A stretch of 64,000 nucleotides of DNA, taken from positions 7,959,219 through 8,023,218 of the forward strand of contig CM046341.1 in the NCBI GenBank assembly GCA_025403435.1, in the 5' to 3' direction. Made by a program: the position numbers and the translations under genes. Below, piece by piece: positions 46,073 through 57,754 of the stretch (positions within the stretch are counted from its first letter, which is position 1; each line of letters opens with the position of its first letter). This DNA is from Artocarpus heterophyllus. Lineage: Eukaryota; Streptophyta; Magnoliopsida; Rosales; Moraceae. The notes under the pieces are model-generated. The model saw nothing but the letters and a program-made list of their open reading frames with translations. It was not told the DNA's origin and did not search any database.

Positions 46073-46372
46073 CTCTTTGTTTTGAATATTGTTTTGTTCA
46101 CACAGAACTCGGTTGCAGATTGGGGTTTACATCTTGCTTGGCAGGAAACTGATAACTAGTCATTTTGTCTGTTTACATGGACCCAGAAAAAGAAAAAGAA
46201 AAAGAAAAAGAAAAAGAAAAAGAAAGTCAAGAAGGGAGAATTTTGTATGAAATCGATGGTGAAATGTTTACTTACAGCTTGAGCTAAGGCGTTTGAGTGA
46301 TAGATGAGGATGATGATGTGGGAGGCCTTTTCTGAGATTGGAAAGAGAAATCTGAGAAGTTTTTGTCTTCAT
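46073..46372 (-). pseudogene. Possible 5' end of a gene: two phase-compatible short exons
   Basis: On the minus strand an ATG at 46372 with an A-rich context opens 32 codons (rich in Ser, Leu, His and Lys) and ends at a strong donor, GTAAGT, at 46275. A 127-bp intron contains a CTTTTT pyrimidine repeat and ends TATCAG at 46149. The next segment, 46148-46073, continues the same frame for 25 codons without a stop, has three cysteines, and ends AG|GTAAGG. I could not find an in-phase third exon between here and the copia element at 45453. It may be the stump of a gene broken by that insertion, a lincRNA, or chance. I recognise no family. Confidence 0.28.
46186..46226. repeat. AAAAAG hexamer microsatellite
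   Basis: Six to seven AAAAAG units lie in tandem within the intron of the possible exon pair. On the minus strand it makes the polypyrimidine tract near the acceptor. Confidence 0.9.
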
Positions 46373-47335
46373 TTTTGACGTTTCAAGTTTTTTTTTTCTC
46401 ATAAAAGAGTTCAAAAGCTTTTCTGGATTTAAATTTAAATATTTCAAGAAAAAATCCTTGTGGGTGATAATATCAAGAGAAAATTTATATAAATTGTGAA
46501 TATTTATCTTAAGGCTTGATATTTATTTTTATGTTTTAGGATATGATAAACATAGAAAAAAATGCAAAATAAAGAGGCTGTACTATATAATCAGATCAAA
46601 AAACAACGTGTATAAATAATTAATTATAAATGTTAGATAGAAATCTCAGTAACAAAAAAAAAAAAAAAAAAAAGAACTCATAAAATACAGACATGATTCG
46701 AACTTCGTCCTGTTTTAAGCAATATTGGCCTCATAACATTTCATGATATGTGATCATCAAAATTCACAAGCACACTAGGTGCTTCGTAAATGATGAAAGC
46801 ATATAACTAGTATTAAAGAAATGGTATAATTTCCCTAAAAGTTTGTGCATGGAAAAAAATTTCTATTAGATTTTTCAAATTGCTAAATTCTCTCACCCTT
46901 TTCCTCACCTATTTTCGGTGTTAAATTCGCTCTTGTGATGGTAGGACTAGAAAGGAGAATAACACTTGAACCGTGCCACTATGAGGCATAGCCTTCATTG
47001 CATCCACAACTAGTGACGATGCCGTTGCCTTACGCCAGAGGCGACGGCTAAAATTAGGAAATTAAGGGTGGGATTTCAAAATATTAAGATGTCTATGGTT
47101 TAAAGAAAAAATAGTAATATTGTAGTAGACATTGAACTTATTGTGTTTTGTAATTTGGATCACAATCTTTCTATTTTTTTAAAGAACCCTAAATTTGAAA
47201 AGGCTTAGCACTTATGGTCCCATATAGAGAACAAGACGTAATTAATGAATGGAAATTATTGACTGTTTTTGTCTAAAAATTGGAACTAATCTTTTTAATT
47301 TCTTATTTGCAGTCTTATGTAGTGATTGAGAGAAG

Positions 47336-47484
47336 AATTGAAACTTTATTTTAAAACCGTATACTGTAACATATGAGAGCTTTATATTATAGCAAATTTT
47401 TGCTTTATATTATATCATGTAAGGGCTTTATACTGTTTGTGGTTGAAGCTACATGGTTAGAACTACAACCTCAAACACACTATT
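47336..47484. mobile_element. Shared-box MITE
   Basis: Two boxes (AACATATGAGAGCTTTATAT and ATCATGTAAGGGCTTTATAC) lie about 50 bp apart. The right end reversed reads GTGTGTTTGAGGTTGTAGTT; the left end (GTGATTGAGAGAAGAATTG) is a weak partner. Confidence 0.55.
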
Positions 47485-49019
47485 AATTTTCATCTATTAC
47501 TTGATATTCTTTATCAGTCGATTGGACTGTATTGTCAATGAATGCCAAACTCACTATAATGTCAAAACTCTCAATTATTAGGGTTCCATCTTGCAAATTA
47601 CTGACAAAAAATATAAGATGAAATCGTGAAAATTAACCTTTTTTTCAATTTATAGTAATATAGTATTTTTTTCTTTCAATTTGAAGATTTAGATTTTTTT
47701 TTAAAAAATAATTATTGAGTAAATCAATTACTAAATTCATTTATTTATCAATGTTTAATAATTAAGATTTATCAAATTTAGATAGTTGGTAAGCTGACTG
47801 CCAATCTAATTGAGATGTGACTTGTTATCTTGATGCCTAGTGGTCTAATCTTGCAGTTCATTTAAAAAATAACTTACCGAATTTTATAAAATAATAATAT
47901 GATAAATCATGATTTACTATTTTTTTTATATTTACTGAAATTTTCTCAGCTTTTTTTTTTTTAAATACTTGTCCTGAAATTGAAAAATCCATAAACCATG
48001 CCCAACTTTAAAAAACCCTACTTCCCTCACTTCCAATAGGGATACTCTTGGTTGAAATGACGTCGGCCCTTAGTTGGGTAGATGTCAGCGGGACAATTCC
48101 AAAGTTTGAATTTTTTTAAACAATCCATTTACTAATATTCTTAAAAATGATTTTTTTTTTGCTGAAATTATTAAAAATTTTTGTTAAAAGTTAGATATAT
48201 ATAAACACCAATTTTGATTCATACGACCATATACCATAAGAAAATTCCAGTCCCAATAAACAACTTGTTCACATATAAATTCTAGTGAAACACTTAATGG
48301 GAATAAATGTGTATTGAATTTTGAAATTAGATACCCATAATCGAGCACATCTATGATTCTTTAACAAATTCTTTGCAATCGATGAAAATATCTGATTAAT
48401 CAAAATCGAGAAGCCAGTATTACAAAAGCCACCGAATATCCTCAAGACACAAGCTTACAGGAGAACTAAACACTAAATTCAACCGAAAGTATATAAGCTC
48501 AATATAAGCAATCTCTAACATGGTTCATGAACTTAGTTCGTATGCTAATCAGGAACCAGGATATTATAATACTAGCTAGAAAATTGATGTTTATAAATCA
48601 TATATATAACCTAGCGGAACTACAAAATTAACCAAGAGATGTACTTATATATGAAGTTTCTGTCTCGGACATTTGTAGTTTAAAGGATACTCTCAATTAA
48701 TAGTTATTGTCACGGACCTATTCTTCTTCTTCTTCTCACAACAGGCACGGTGTGACAGTATGTTGTGAGCACTTCTTGATGATTCCAAATTATTTCCCTA
48801 AGAAAAGGGAATACTAACTCGTGATTGATAGCTTATTAATGTATCACGCACACACACACGATCACATCCTATAATAAATTATATTAGTTTACGGCTATAG
48901 TTATGCTACAAAGGGAAATCTCTCTTCATTTACTTTGTTGGTCTCAAATATTTGAAAAGGTGTTATATAAACGGATGGATGGTCAACCAAAACGGAGTGT
49001 AATTAATAAAACATCACAT

Positions 49020-49172
49020 AGGGTGAAAATTACATGTTGTGCTACACTTTTAGAAAATGTGTTTATTCATGTCATATCACTATATATATTTAAGTCTATC
49101 AAACTTAAACATGTGTAACATTTATAGAAAGTAAGTTTAAAGATGACATTATTGAAAATTCCCTTAAGCATG
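49020..49172. repeat. Foldback family fragment, copy D
   Basis: Blocks AAATTACATGTTGTGCTACA, AATGTGTTTATTCATGTCA, ACATGTGTAACATTTATAGA and ATTATTGAAAATTCCCTTA occur in the same order as at the start of copy C (25770-25950). Only this terminal part is present. Confidence 0.55.
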
Positions 49173-49389
49173 AATATAAACTTATAACATGGAAGTCCAA
49201 AACCAGTCTAATTTCTTCAGATTATTAGAGTCAAATAAGTTCACACTAGTCATCCAATTCACCCAATTATCTTGTTGGGGAATATAAAGAATAAAACAAA
49301 ACCTGATTCTTGCACGATTTAAATAAAACTAGAATATCAAACAGAAACTTACAAGGATAACGAGCCACTATGTTTGATAGGTTGATCTT

Positions 49390-49618
49390 TAAGATAAAAG
49401 CTGAAACTCTTGTCTTTGCAAATTTAGTTAGAATTTAAACATTGTAACATGTAAGATTACTCTGTAACATACTTTTGTTTTATACTGTAGCATGTGAGAT
49501 TGTATATAGTAGTAGTTCACTCTGTAATATACTTTTATTTTATATTATAGCATATGAGAGTATACACCGTAGTAGTTAGAATTTTGGTATTAAAACTTAG
49601 TTTTTAAACACTCTCTTT
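49390..49618. mobile_element. Shared-box MITE with three boxes
   Basis: Box variants occur at about 49442 (AACATGTAAGATTACTCTGT), about 49480 (TAGCATGTGAGATTGTATAT) and about 49550 (TAGCATATGAGAGTATACAC). The middle section is itself partly duplicated (a CTCTGTAAYATACTTTTRTTTTATA block occurs twice). The right end reversed reads AGAGAGTGTTTAAAAACTAA. Confidence 0.5.
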
Positions 49619-51261
49619 AAGTCAAGTTCCTTCGTCAGGGACACAATTATGTTTAAGGACATATTATTATTGATCATTTTTTAAAAAGAAAATTTTATAT
49701 TTTCTAAAAAAACTAAAAAGAATGAAATCTTTTATCACCATATATTTTATGTCAGTTCCTGTCCGAAGCCAAGAAATATTTACATATATATCTTGCCTCC
49801 GAGAATTGAACAGCACTGTTTCTGGATAAGCTAATACTTCATAAAAAACGTCATGCTTATAACATAATTAACATACAAAAGCATGTAGAAAAGCCGTGAT
49901 ATCCATGTGAAAGCACCATTATATAATATTTTTTTTATTTCGATTGATCAATAGTATTTGTAATTGAGCTTTTCCAAGAAAGAAAGAGAAAAAAAAATGT
50001 CTGCACTTCATAATTGATTTTTTTTTTTTTTTGTTTTCTTTAGGTAAAACTGATTCTCATGCAACTAAACAGGACGTTACAAACGGTCCCGTGCATAACG
50101 CAATAGAGTCAAAACCAAATTGAACTCACAGAAAATAAGCATTAAAGTATGGCTAGGAAAAAGCACAATTAAGTTAATTGGTCACTAAATTTCAATGCGC
50201 CCTATATAATAGTTCATCTTCTCATTATAAGCTTAATTTTTTTTTATTTTGCAATTTAAAAGGAAAGAAGGGTGTATATTGAAACTGAGCAGCCATTATT
50301 ATATAACCTACGTTTGTATATACGTATATTTTTCATATTAAGTGAAGAGATCTGCACTTGAAATTATACTATTTTTCCTCTTGTCAGAGAGACATGAAAT
50401 AGTACTAGTCCTAAGAAATTAATCACTAACAATATCAAATGCATATATGATCAGTTCCCAATTAATCACAAATACGTATATATTTGGACTCGTAATAAAA
50501 CAAACTTTATCTCATCTTGTTTGCATAAACCTTATGGCAGTCTTATACATTTATGTACTTGATGATCATGATGTTGATGATAGCTAGTAACATATACATA
50601 GCAATAGCACTATTAATTATTTTAACTCTCATCATGACTTACTATTTAAGTTCATGTAACTCAACCTTTTCAACCACAAATAATTGCTAGGATTTCTTGT
50701 TGTTTCACTAGTTAAGTTACATACATGATGTAGGATCTTATGTGTGTATATCTTTTATATATACACATATACATATCTTTTATCCTATATATATACATAT
50801 ATAGGATAAAATATTGAACATGTATACCATTTTGAGTCCAAAGGAAATGGTATATAAAACTCGTCACAAATGTACCTCTTTTGTGTCAATCTTCATAAAC
50901 AAAATCAATTAATTAATGCAGTTAATAGAACTAATAATCATAATTAAGTCATCATCTCCACATATAAAAACCACAATATTTGCCTCCCTCAGTAGCCAAC
51001 ATATATATCCTTCTCTGCATTTCTAGATCACCAAAGACCTCTCGATCTTTCGGACATAGAAGCTACATATCTTAATTTGCTAAATAAGTACTAAAAACCC
51101 TAAAGCAAACAAAATCCTCATAAAGATTTTTTAACAAATTGATACCTTTTTTCCCCGCTTTCCCTAAACATGCATAATATGATTAATATTTTTTATGCAT
51201 CTTTAACTAGGTTAATAATATTATATTAAACGTTATTAAAGACGTACTATATATGTTTAGA

Positions 51262-51882
51262 TCATCCATGGCCAAGCCGAAGCTCCAAATCAACTTCATC
51301 ATGATCAAGTACCGATCCCCTTGTCGCTTCATCATGATCGTCCACATCTGATGTGTCGATTTGCAAGCTCAAATTTGCCGCCATGAGTTCCTCGTTCATG
51401 TTCAAATTCTGGGTCGTCGTCGAAGATGCCATCGAATTCGCAAAAGGATTGTAATGATCAGGACTTTCATAATTGGAAAAATAACCGGATGTTGGGTTAA
51501 AGTACATGCTTTGATGATGATAATTTCTCTCATCATGAGCCGGCTGGTACGTCCAAGCGGGTAATTGGCTTGGAAACGGCATTGAAGTAGTACTAACATG
51601 GTGAGAACCCGCCATAGAAATTTCTTTGTTTTGGTGGTAATAATTATTCGAAACCGAAGAAACCCTAGTACTGTTGTGTCCTTGTTCGGCCTTGGCTCGG
51701 TCCTTCCTGTGGATGTTCATGTGGCCTCCCAAGGCCTGCGCGTTGGTGAATCCTCGCTTGCAATACGTGCACTCGTAGCTTCGTTTTGCCGATGAGTTTT
51801 CGCCCCAGTTGACTTGCTCCGATCGGTCGTTTTCGTCGCTCGACGTCTCCGAGCAGCTTATTCCTTGTTTCCCGGATTCCAT
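51262..51882 (-). CDS. Single C2H2 zinc-finger repressor (QALGGH type, TAC1/SUPERMAN-like)
   Basis: This intronless gene encodes a 206-residue nuclear DNA-binding protein of the plant C2H2 class. I start it at the ATG at 51882; the frame stays open seven codons further, but only to a TTG, with no upstream ATG before a stop. A Ser/Glu/Asp-rich N-terminus precedes the one finger: C38, C41, H54 and H58 with the QALGGH core (residues 49-54), followed by [10 protein letters not shown]. The middle is rich in His, Tyr, Asn and Ser. The C-terminus ends in an EAR motif, DLELRLG, which recruits TOPLESS-type co-repressors. The finger and its basic extension most resemble Arabidopsis TAC1, but the family is large and orthology is not settled. 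Confidence 0.93.
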   Translation of the reverse strand: MESGKQGISCSETSSDENDRSEQVNWGENSSAKRSYECTYCKRGFTNAQALGGHMNIHRKDRAKAEQGHNSTRVSSVSNNYYHQNKEISMAGSHHVSTTSMPFPSQLPAWTYQPAHDERNYHHQSMYFNPTSGYFSNYESPDHYNPFANSMASSTTTQNLNMNEELMAANLSLQIDTSDVDDHDEATRGSVLDHDEVDLELRLGHG

Positions 51883-52057
51883 CAGATGACTAATTTGGAT
51901 CAAGATTTTAAAGGCATAACAGAATAATCACCTTGGTTTGAAAGGTTGTGAAAGAAAGAGAAAAATAGAGAGAGAAGAATGGTTAAAGAAACTTGGATTT
52001 TAAGTTGGCAAAGATTAGAGGCCAAGAAAGAGAGGAGATGAAGACAATTATATAGAA
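51883..52057 (-). promoter_or_regulatory. 5' leader, short upstream ORF and TATA box of the zinc-finger gene
   Basis: On the minus strand a TATA element (TCTATATAATTG, about 52057-52046) would start transcription near 52020. The CT-rich leader contains one upstream ATG (51917) that opens a five-codon frame ending TGA at 51900, 18 bases before the main ATG. Such a short upstream frame could dampen translation. All of this is inferred from sequence. Confidence 0.5.
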
Positions 52058-53817
52058 GACAATACTGTAGTACTATTAAATGTGGCATTAATATAGTGGA
52101 TTTTATAATATTGTATTAATTCAAAAGAGAACACAATTTTGGCCTATTGCTGACGACTCTTTCCATGTAGCCGGCTCTCAAAGCATCTTTTCTACACTTG
52201 CTTAATATAATAATACATTTATATGTCACTTTTAACTCTCAATGGTAAAATCTCCTTTAATTCATTAATTAATTACCTTAATTTTTTAATTTATTTGGGA
52301 AAATCTAGAGCAGTAGTTTATATGTTGGCTCATGTAGCTTTCCTGAGGTTTACTTGACGCGGTTGTTCATTACTTAATTCTCATACATCTCTTGGAGCTT
52401 TAGCTATTTCTCTGTAATTACAATATATATTTCTTTCATCCACAAAAACAAAAAAAGGAAAAAAAAAAATCTCTTTTCACCCTTCAAGAGAATTTTGTCA
52501 TACATAGCTGATATTTTGCTACTAATATTAGCAAAGTGCAGCTCGTAATTCCATATGCTACTATTTAATTATGTAGGATATGTATGTGTGTGTCTATATA
52601 TGTATGTGTATATATATATATATATATATGTAATATACACAAAATTTTGTGTTCACACTACAAAGGAAGCAATGAGAGACGGTCACATTCCGGTCCCCAA
52701 GCTATAGTACAGGAGGAATGGCTATGTGTAGCTCTAGTTCATATCAACTTTTAAGGTACATATTTTTGCTCGCTGATGATCATATATATATATAGATATA
52801 TATATATCATCTTTGAAGTGTGAACAAAATCTCACATAATTAATACGCATATTGCCTTAGAAGAATAAGAGATGTCTCTCTTGAAATCATTTTCCTAGGC
52901 TTGATGTGCTGCAATTGAAAGTTGCCAAAATTGGTATCTACACACACACAAAAACCACATGCTAATTATAGCTTGCTTTTTCTAGGGAGAGTAATATTAA
53001 CCCACTTAGTATGGTTCATAATTACAATCCAAATATTAATTAATAACAAGGTTCTACAATCAATAAAACCACATTATAAACAGAAGTTTATTGCTACAAT
53101 TATTTATATGCCTTTATTGATCTACAATCTAATGTGCAATAGGGGGAGCAGTTTAAAAGGAATAAATTGATAGCAACCCCAAAAGGTTTTTGCATTGAAA
53201 ATTTCAATTAAGTTTCTCACACATACCATATATATATATATATATATGTTACATATATATATATATATATATGTCCCCTAGTGCAGTAGTAGTTGCCTAG
53301 TTTTGTTCTCATTTGATTGAAGACGGCCAAGAAACCGCGTTTTTGCAGTGGCATTCCTTCCGATAATACTTTTGGTTTGACCATGTCATGCATGTGTAAG
53401 ACTCTTCTATGATATCAGTGCTTTCTAGGAGACGGCTAATTTCTTATAATGATTTGTATATCTAATAACTTATCATCCTAAGGATTATATGCTATAAGAA
53501 AATAACAATGTTAGTCATGGAAAAATGGAAGATGCATATGCGCGTCAGTGACAACAACGCAAGTGCTGCAATACTGCTAGCTTGCATTTGCCTGTCCACT
53601 TTAAACTCTTCTACCGCACAAATATTTTTTTTTCTTTTGTTATTTATTTATTTTTGAAGTGATTTATTTATTGTTGCTACATACAAACTAATAAAAAAAA
53701 ATGAAGTTGAAAGAAGGTGTTTGTGAGAGTAAAAAAGAATTGGATGAGATTGGGCCAAGAAATTTGTATTTTAGGCCATAGGCTCAAAAAACTGTCATTC
53801 CAAGATAAATTTATATG
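52058..53817. other. Gene-free region upstream of the zinc-finger gene
   Basis: No gene is supported. TA microsatellites lie at about 52610-52630, 52783-52808, 53228-53248 and 53257-53274. The two at 53228-53274 flank GTTACA and can form one long hairpin. The first few hundred bases probably include regulatory DNA of the zinc-finger gene. Confidence 0.5.
52637..52838. repeat. Short inverted-repeat element
   Basis: ATTTTGTGTTCACACTACAA at about 52643-52662 is mirrored by the reverse complement of about 52808-52832, which reads ATTTTGTTCACACTTCAAAG. The arms enclose about 150 bp including a TA-rich hairpin. It is MITE-like in size; the class is unknown. Confidence 0.5.
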
Positions 53818-54482
53818 TAGAGAATTTTCATAAATGTTATCTTTCAAAGCAAAGAATATTTACCTTTTTATACTAGTATTTTAAGTTTATTTAAACCTTA
53901 TATTTTTGGTTTTTTATCTCATCAAATGTATATTTTTAGATTGGATTTAATACCCAAATTTATATCTTTTTCAAATCAATCTTCAATTTTGATTTAAAAA
54001 TTGCCCAAAATACTGTAGAAATTTAAAAATAAGAAAATTTAAAAAAACTTAAAAACACTTTATACTTAGGGTTTTGTCTTAAAAATGTGCAGAATATCTT
54101 AAAAATGAGTGTTTTGTGTGTTTTTGTTTTTATTTCTTCTTACTTTTTGAAAGTTTGAATTTTTTTTCTCTTTTACTTAAGGATAATTTGATAATTTTAA
54201 AGGTCAAAATCAACTATTGACTGAGATAAGATATGGATTTGTGTATTAAATCTAATATGAACGTATTACATTCAATCAGATAAAAATTGAAGGTATAACT
54301 TTTGAATGAACTTAAAATTTAGGGTAAAAAAAGGTAAATATCCCTTTTATAAATATGATACATATTTAAGCGTAGCACAAATTAAACATATAAATAAGTT
54401 GTATTATGGCACAACTTTTTAAAGTACGACATAAATAAATACACTTTTTAAAAGTGTAAACTATGACATAACATGTGATTTT
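53818..54482. repeat. Foldback element, copy B, split by a CACTA insertion
   Basis: The left arm (about 53860-54010) and the reverse complement of the right arm (about 54165-54350) match each other and the arms of copies A and C. It includes TTTATATCTTTTTCAAATCA and TGCCCAAAATACTGTAGAAA landmarks. The element stops at ACATGTGATTTT where the CACTA element starts, and its edge resumes after 57754 (TTTCTCA). Removing the CACTA insert and one TTT gives ATTTTCTCA, the sequence found in copy C. Confidence 0.65.
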
Positions 54483-57400
54483 CACTGCAAAAATGGCTTT
54501 CAACAACAAGAGTTTTATGACATTTTAAGAAAAATGTCGTTAAAATGCCTTTAAAACTTCATTTTTGTGCAATGTGTTGTCTAATATAACATTTGATGAC
54601 ATGGATAAAAAATGTCATAAAATTTCATTTTATTAGTAATAAAATAAGATTTATAAATTGACAGTAATATAATGTTTTAAACAATCTTTTCCTTTGCTTA
54701 AAAGTAAAAATCAAATATATAACAATTAAATGTGCATTGTCAAAGTAAACTATTATAGTCTTAAAGTGGCTTTTTAAATGATGTGTCATAATATTTTAAT
54801 TGACATAGTAATTTAAGTGACATGGCAACATGTTATTGGGGGATATAAAGGGGACATAGAAGAAGAGACATAGGAGCCCGATCCGGGTTTATGTGGGAAG
54901 GCTTTTTGTTTGGCTGTATTTTATTTCTTTTTTTTTCTTTTGAATAAAACTTGGTTTTTAACTTTACGTGGGAATTAAAATTATTTTAATCCTTTTTTTT
55001 CTTTTGAATAAAACTCAGTTTTTATCTTTAGTATATGACTTAGTTTTTATCTTTAGTATATGTGGGACTTAAATGGTTTTCCTTAAAAAAAAAATTTGGT
55101 TTAAAATTCAAAGTTATTTTCTTTCCTTTTCATGCGATCTCCTTTTTTAGAATTGGGAACAGATGAGCAAATTTTTGATTTTTCGTTTGAATTTCAACTA
55201 TCCTTGATCTGATTGATTCTATTTCATATGTACATGTTGGTAGTGACGTCTTCAATTCTGTTCCAAAAATACAAATTTTCTATTGTTTTTAGGCTTTGTA
55301 ACGTTTTATGGGGCTGCTACTTTCACTTTTTTAAATTTTTTATTTTTTATCATTTACCTTTTTGTTTTTGCTCAACTAATAATGGAGCTATATAATATTG
55401 TTTTGTAGGAAATAAAACAAAAAACAAAGCAATTCAAAAGCAAATTTTACTTCTAAAATAAAAACATTTTTAAATTAAATCAAAGGTAGTTTCTTGTAAA
55501 ATCAACATATTCTAAAAAACTATCATTTTTTGTATGCTTCCACTACATGACAAATACTTTTAAATCATAAATCAAGATTAGTTAGTGATATATTCAAATT
55601 AAAATAAGATTAGATACTTCATTTTTTTCGTTTGTTTTTAAACGAAGAATTGCCTTTTTCATTGAGAATCCTAAACTAATCTATGCCTTTATATCTCACA
55701 TTGCGGACTATACAATTGTAGCGAGTTTCTTGAATTTTCATATATCTCTTTATATTTAAAATAGCTTTTAAAAACCAAAAAAGATAGATAAATATGTTGA
55801 GTGATATGAAATCACTTTTTTAGTTTCGGTGATGATCACGTATTCACACTCATATATAAACGTATACTATATATTTACTTATACCATATGTAAATGCGAA
55901 AAATTATATGTAGAAAATTTCAAGAAATTATGAATTGAAAAATGCCTAAAAGAATAAATATGAATAGTAGGAAAAAAGAGGTGCAGTAAATTTTGCCAGT
56001 CATTTCCTTTTAAAAATTGTGAGTAACCTTTTTTATAAAGGGTGGATAATTTTTTTTATTCAACATAAAAGGAGTGCCAAAATATTTTATTAAACTTTAA
56101 AATTCAAACTAAGGAAGATTTATTGAAAATTATATTGACGAAACAAATTTTTAAATTTACGAAAACAACTATATAAAGTTTTATTCTCTCACGCAATTCC
56201 TAAAAAAATTATAATAAATAAAAGATGGATAGCATCCTAAAAATAGGAGAGAGATAATATTGACTAGATAGAGATAATATTAACTGACATCCACGTATGC
56301 AAATTCATTCCTTAATTCATTCATTAGAAACAGCCGAGGCAAATAAAAACTAGAAATGCGGCTGGAGTTGGAAAATGAAAAAGTTGCAGAATGGTTTCAA
56401 AGAAAGAAAAGGTTGGCGCTAATATTTGGCACTTTCTTTTTGGTTTTCAAATTTGCAGTTTTCCTTGAATTGTATTGCATCCACGAACTTCTCATCTAGA
56501 CTTTCTTTGCTCTCCATTCTTCCTCTATTCATTCACTGAACTCGGGAAGCCCCAAAAGCAGCAAAAAATGAGGATCAAATTCGACCAGGAGGAATCAAAA
56601 AATGAAGAAAGTTAGAACTCGTGTGCTCATAAACAACAATCAAAGGAAAGACATATTATTGTCCTTTTCTCTGTTTTCAAATTATCCCATTCAACTATAG
56701 ATTTAATCAAGAGAAACAATTTAAAGAATACCATCTACAGATGTAATACAGAGCAAATGCCTTCTTGTCCTTGTTCTATCGCTTGACGTTAACTCTCTCG
56801 ATATTATTTTTACGGTGTCATCATACTTGCTGCTCGTGAGATAACTGAAGATCAACTTGGAAATGACCTTCTCCTCCCAGCTAATCTCGATGAGACTAAC
56901 TTCTTCACCATTGTTATACAATTTGCTCAACGCCGATTCGAAAATTTATGGTTTCCATGAAGGCGTGTCCTTTGCTTGTAGAAGTGGACACTAGAACAGC
57001 GGTGGATTAACTCTTTGCTGTGGAAGACTAGAGGTTTTGGGTGGATAACCTTTGTTCTCTATTTGATTTGGTGAAAATTTCTATTCTATGTCGGTTTTTA
57101 CGGTGATCTCTTGTTGCAAGTGACCAAATAAGAGATGCACAGATGCGCATGAGTTGTTCGAAATAATTAGTTTGAGAGATTCTTTATTGGATGTGTGTCA
57201 ATGGTTTATAATGGTTATTGATATATTGATGTTTAAAGCCTAAATTTTGGTGTTGATGTTTGGCTTTGATTTTTTATTTTATTTTATATTTGTAGAAGGA
57301 AAGAAAAATGTTTCGTTGAGCCTTTTATTTGTCTATTGCCATGTTAATATCATCACTTTTTATACATTATATTATGCTTTTTAAATTTTAAAATTTGTAT

Positions 57401-57754
57401 TATATAATTATGAATTTTAATAATTATCAATAAAACAATAAAAATAAAAACTCAATAATTAATTATTTATTTTTTAATGAAACTAACATCTATGACATTT
57501 TGCTAGAAAGATTTTGAACGACATGTTTTTGGAGTTGTTATTGATTCTCATACAAGATTTAACGACATTTTTTACCATTGTCAATAACCTTCAACTAGGA
57601 CATTTCTTGTATGTCGTGATAAAAGCTATTGACGACATTAAGCACAACACATAAAAAACGACAACACCTTCATTCTACAACATATAAAAAAGTGTCATGA
57701 AAAATGATCAACGTCATTTTTAAAATATCATTAAAGACTATATTTGTTGTAGTG
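54483..57754. mobile_element. Non-autonomous CACTA transposon (3.27 kb)
   Basis: The left end reads CACTGCAAAAATGGCTTTCA and the reversed right end reads CACTACAACAAATATAGTC. Both flanks have TTT (54480-54482 and 57755-57757), the 3-bp duplication expected for CACTA. Subterminal DNA on both sides repeats motifs around ATGTCGT/ACGACAT (about 54510-54620 and 57490-57720). I see no transposase. The interior has a 25-bp direct pair (about 55018-55067) and a less AT-biased segment (about 56340-57060). The latter holds an ATG-less minus-strand frame of about 75 codons ending at 56721, which could be captured host sequence. Confidence 0.8.

Larger units (their letters stand above)
46400..51261. other. 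Gene-free region downstream of the zinc-finger gene
   Basis: No gene is supported. Besides the elements listed separately there is a GC-richer patch at about 46910-47070 with no recognisable frame. The terminal 200-300 bp before 51262 should contain the zinc-finger gene 3' UTR. TA-rich hairpin-prone DNA lies at about 50740-50815. Confidence 0.55.

Noticed and set aside
46690..46705. ATTCGAAC resembling a tRNA T-arm on the minus strand
   Set aside because: No acceptor stem, D-arm or anticodon arm can be placed around it.
51883..51903. Seven extra N-terminal residues on the zinc-finger protein (start at 51903)
   Set aside because: The codon at 51903-51901 is TTG and no ATG lies further upstream before a stop. 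The first ATG is at 51882.
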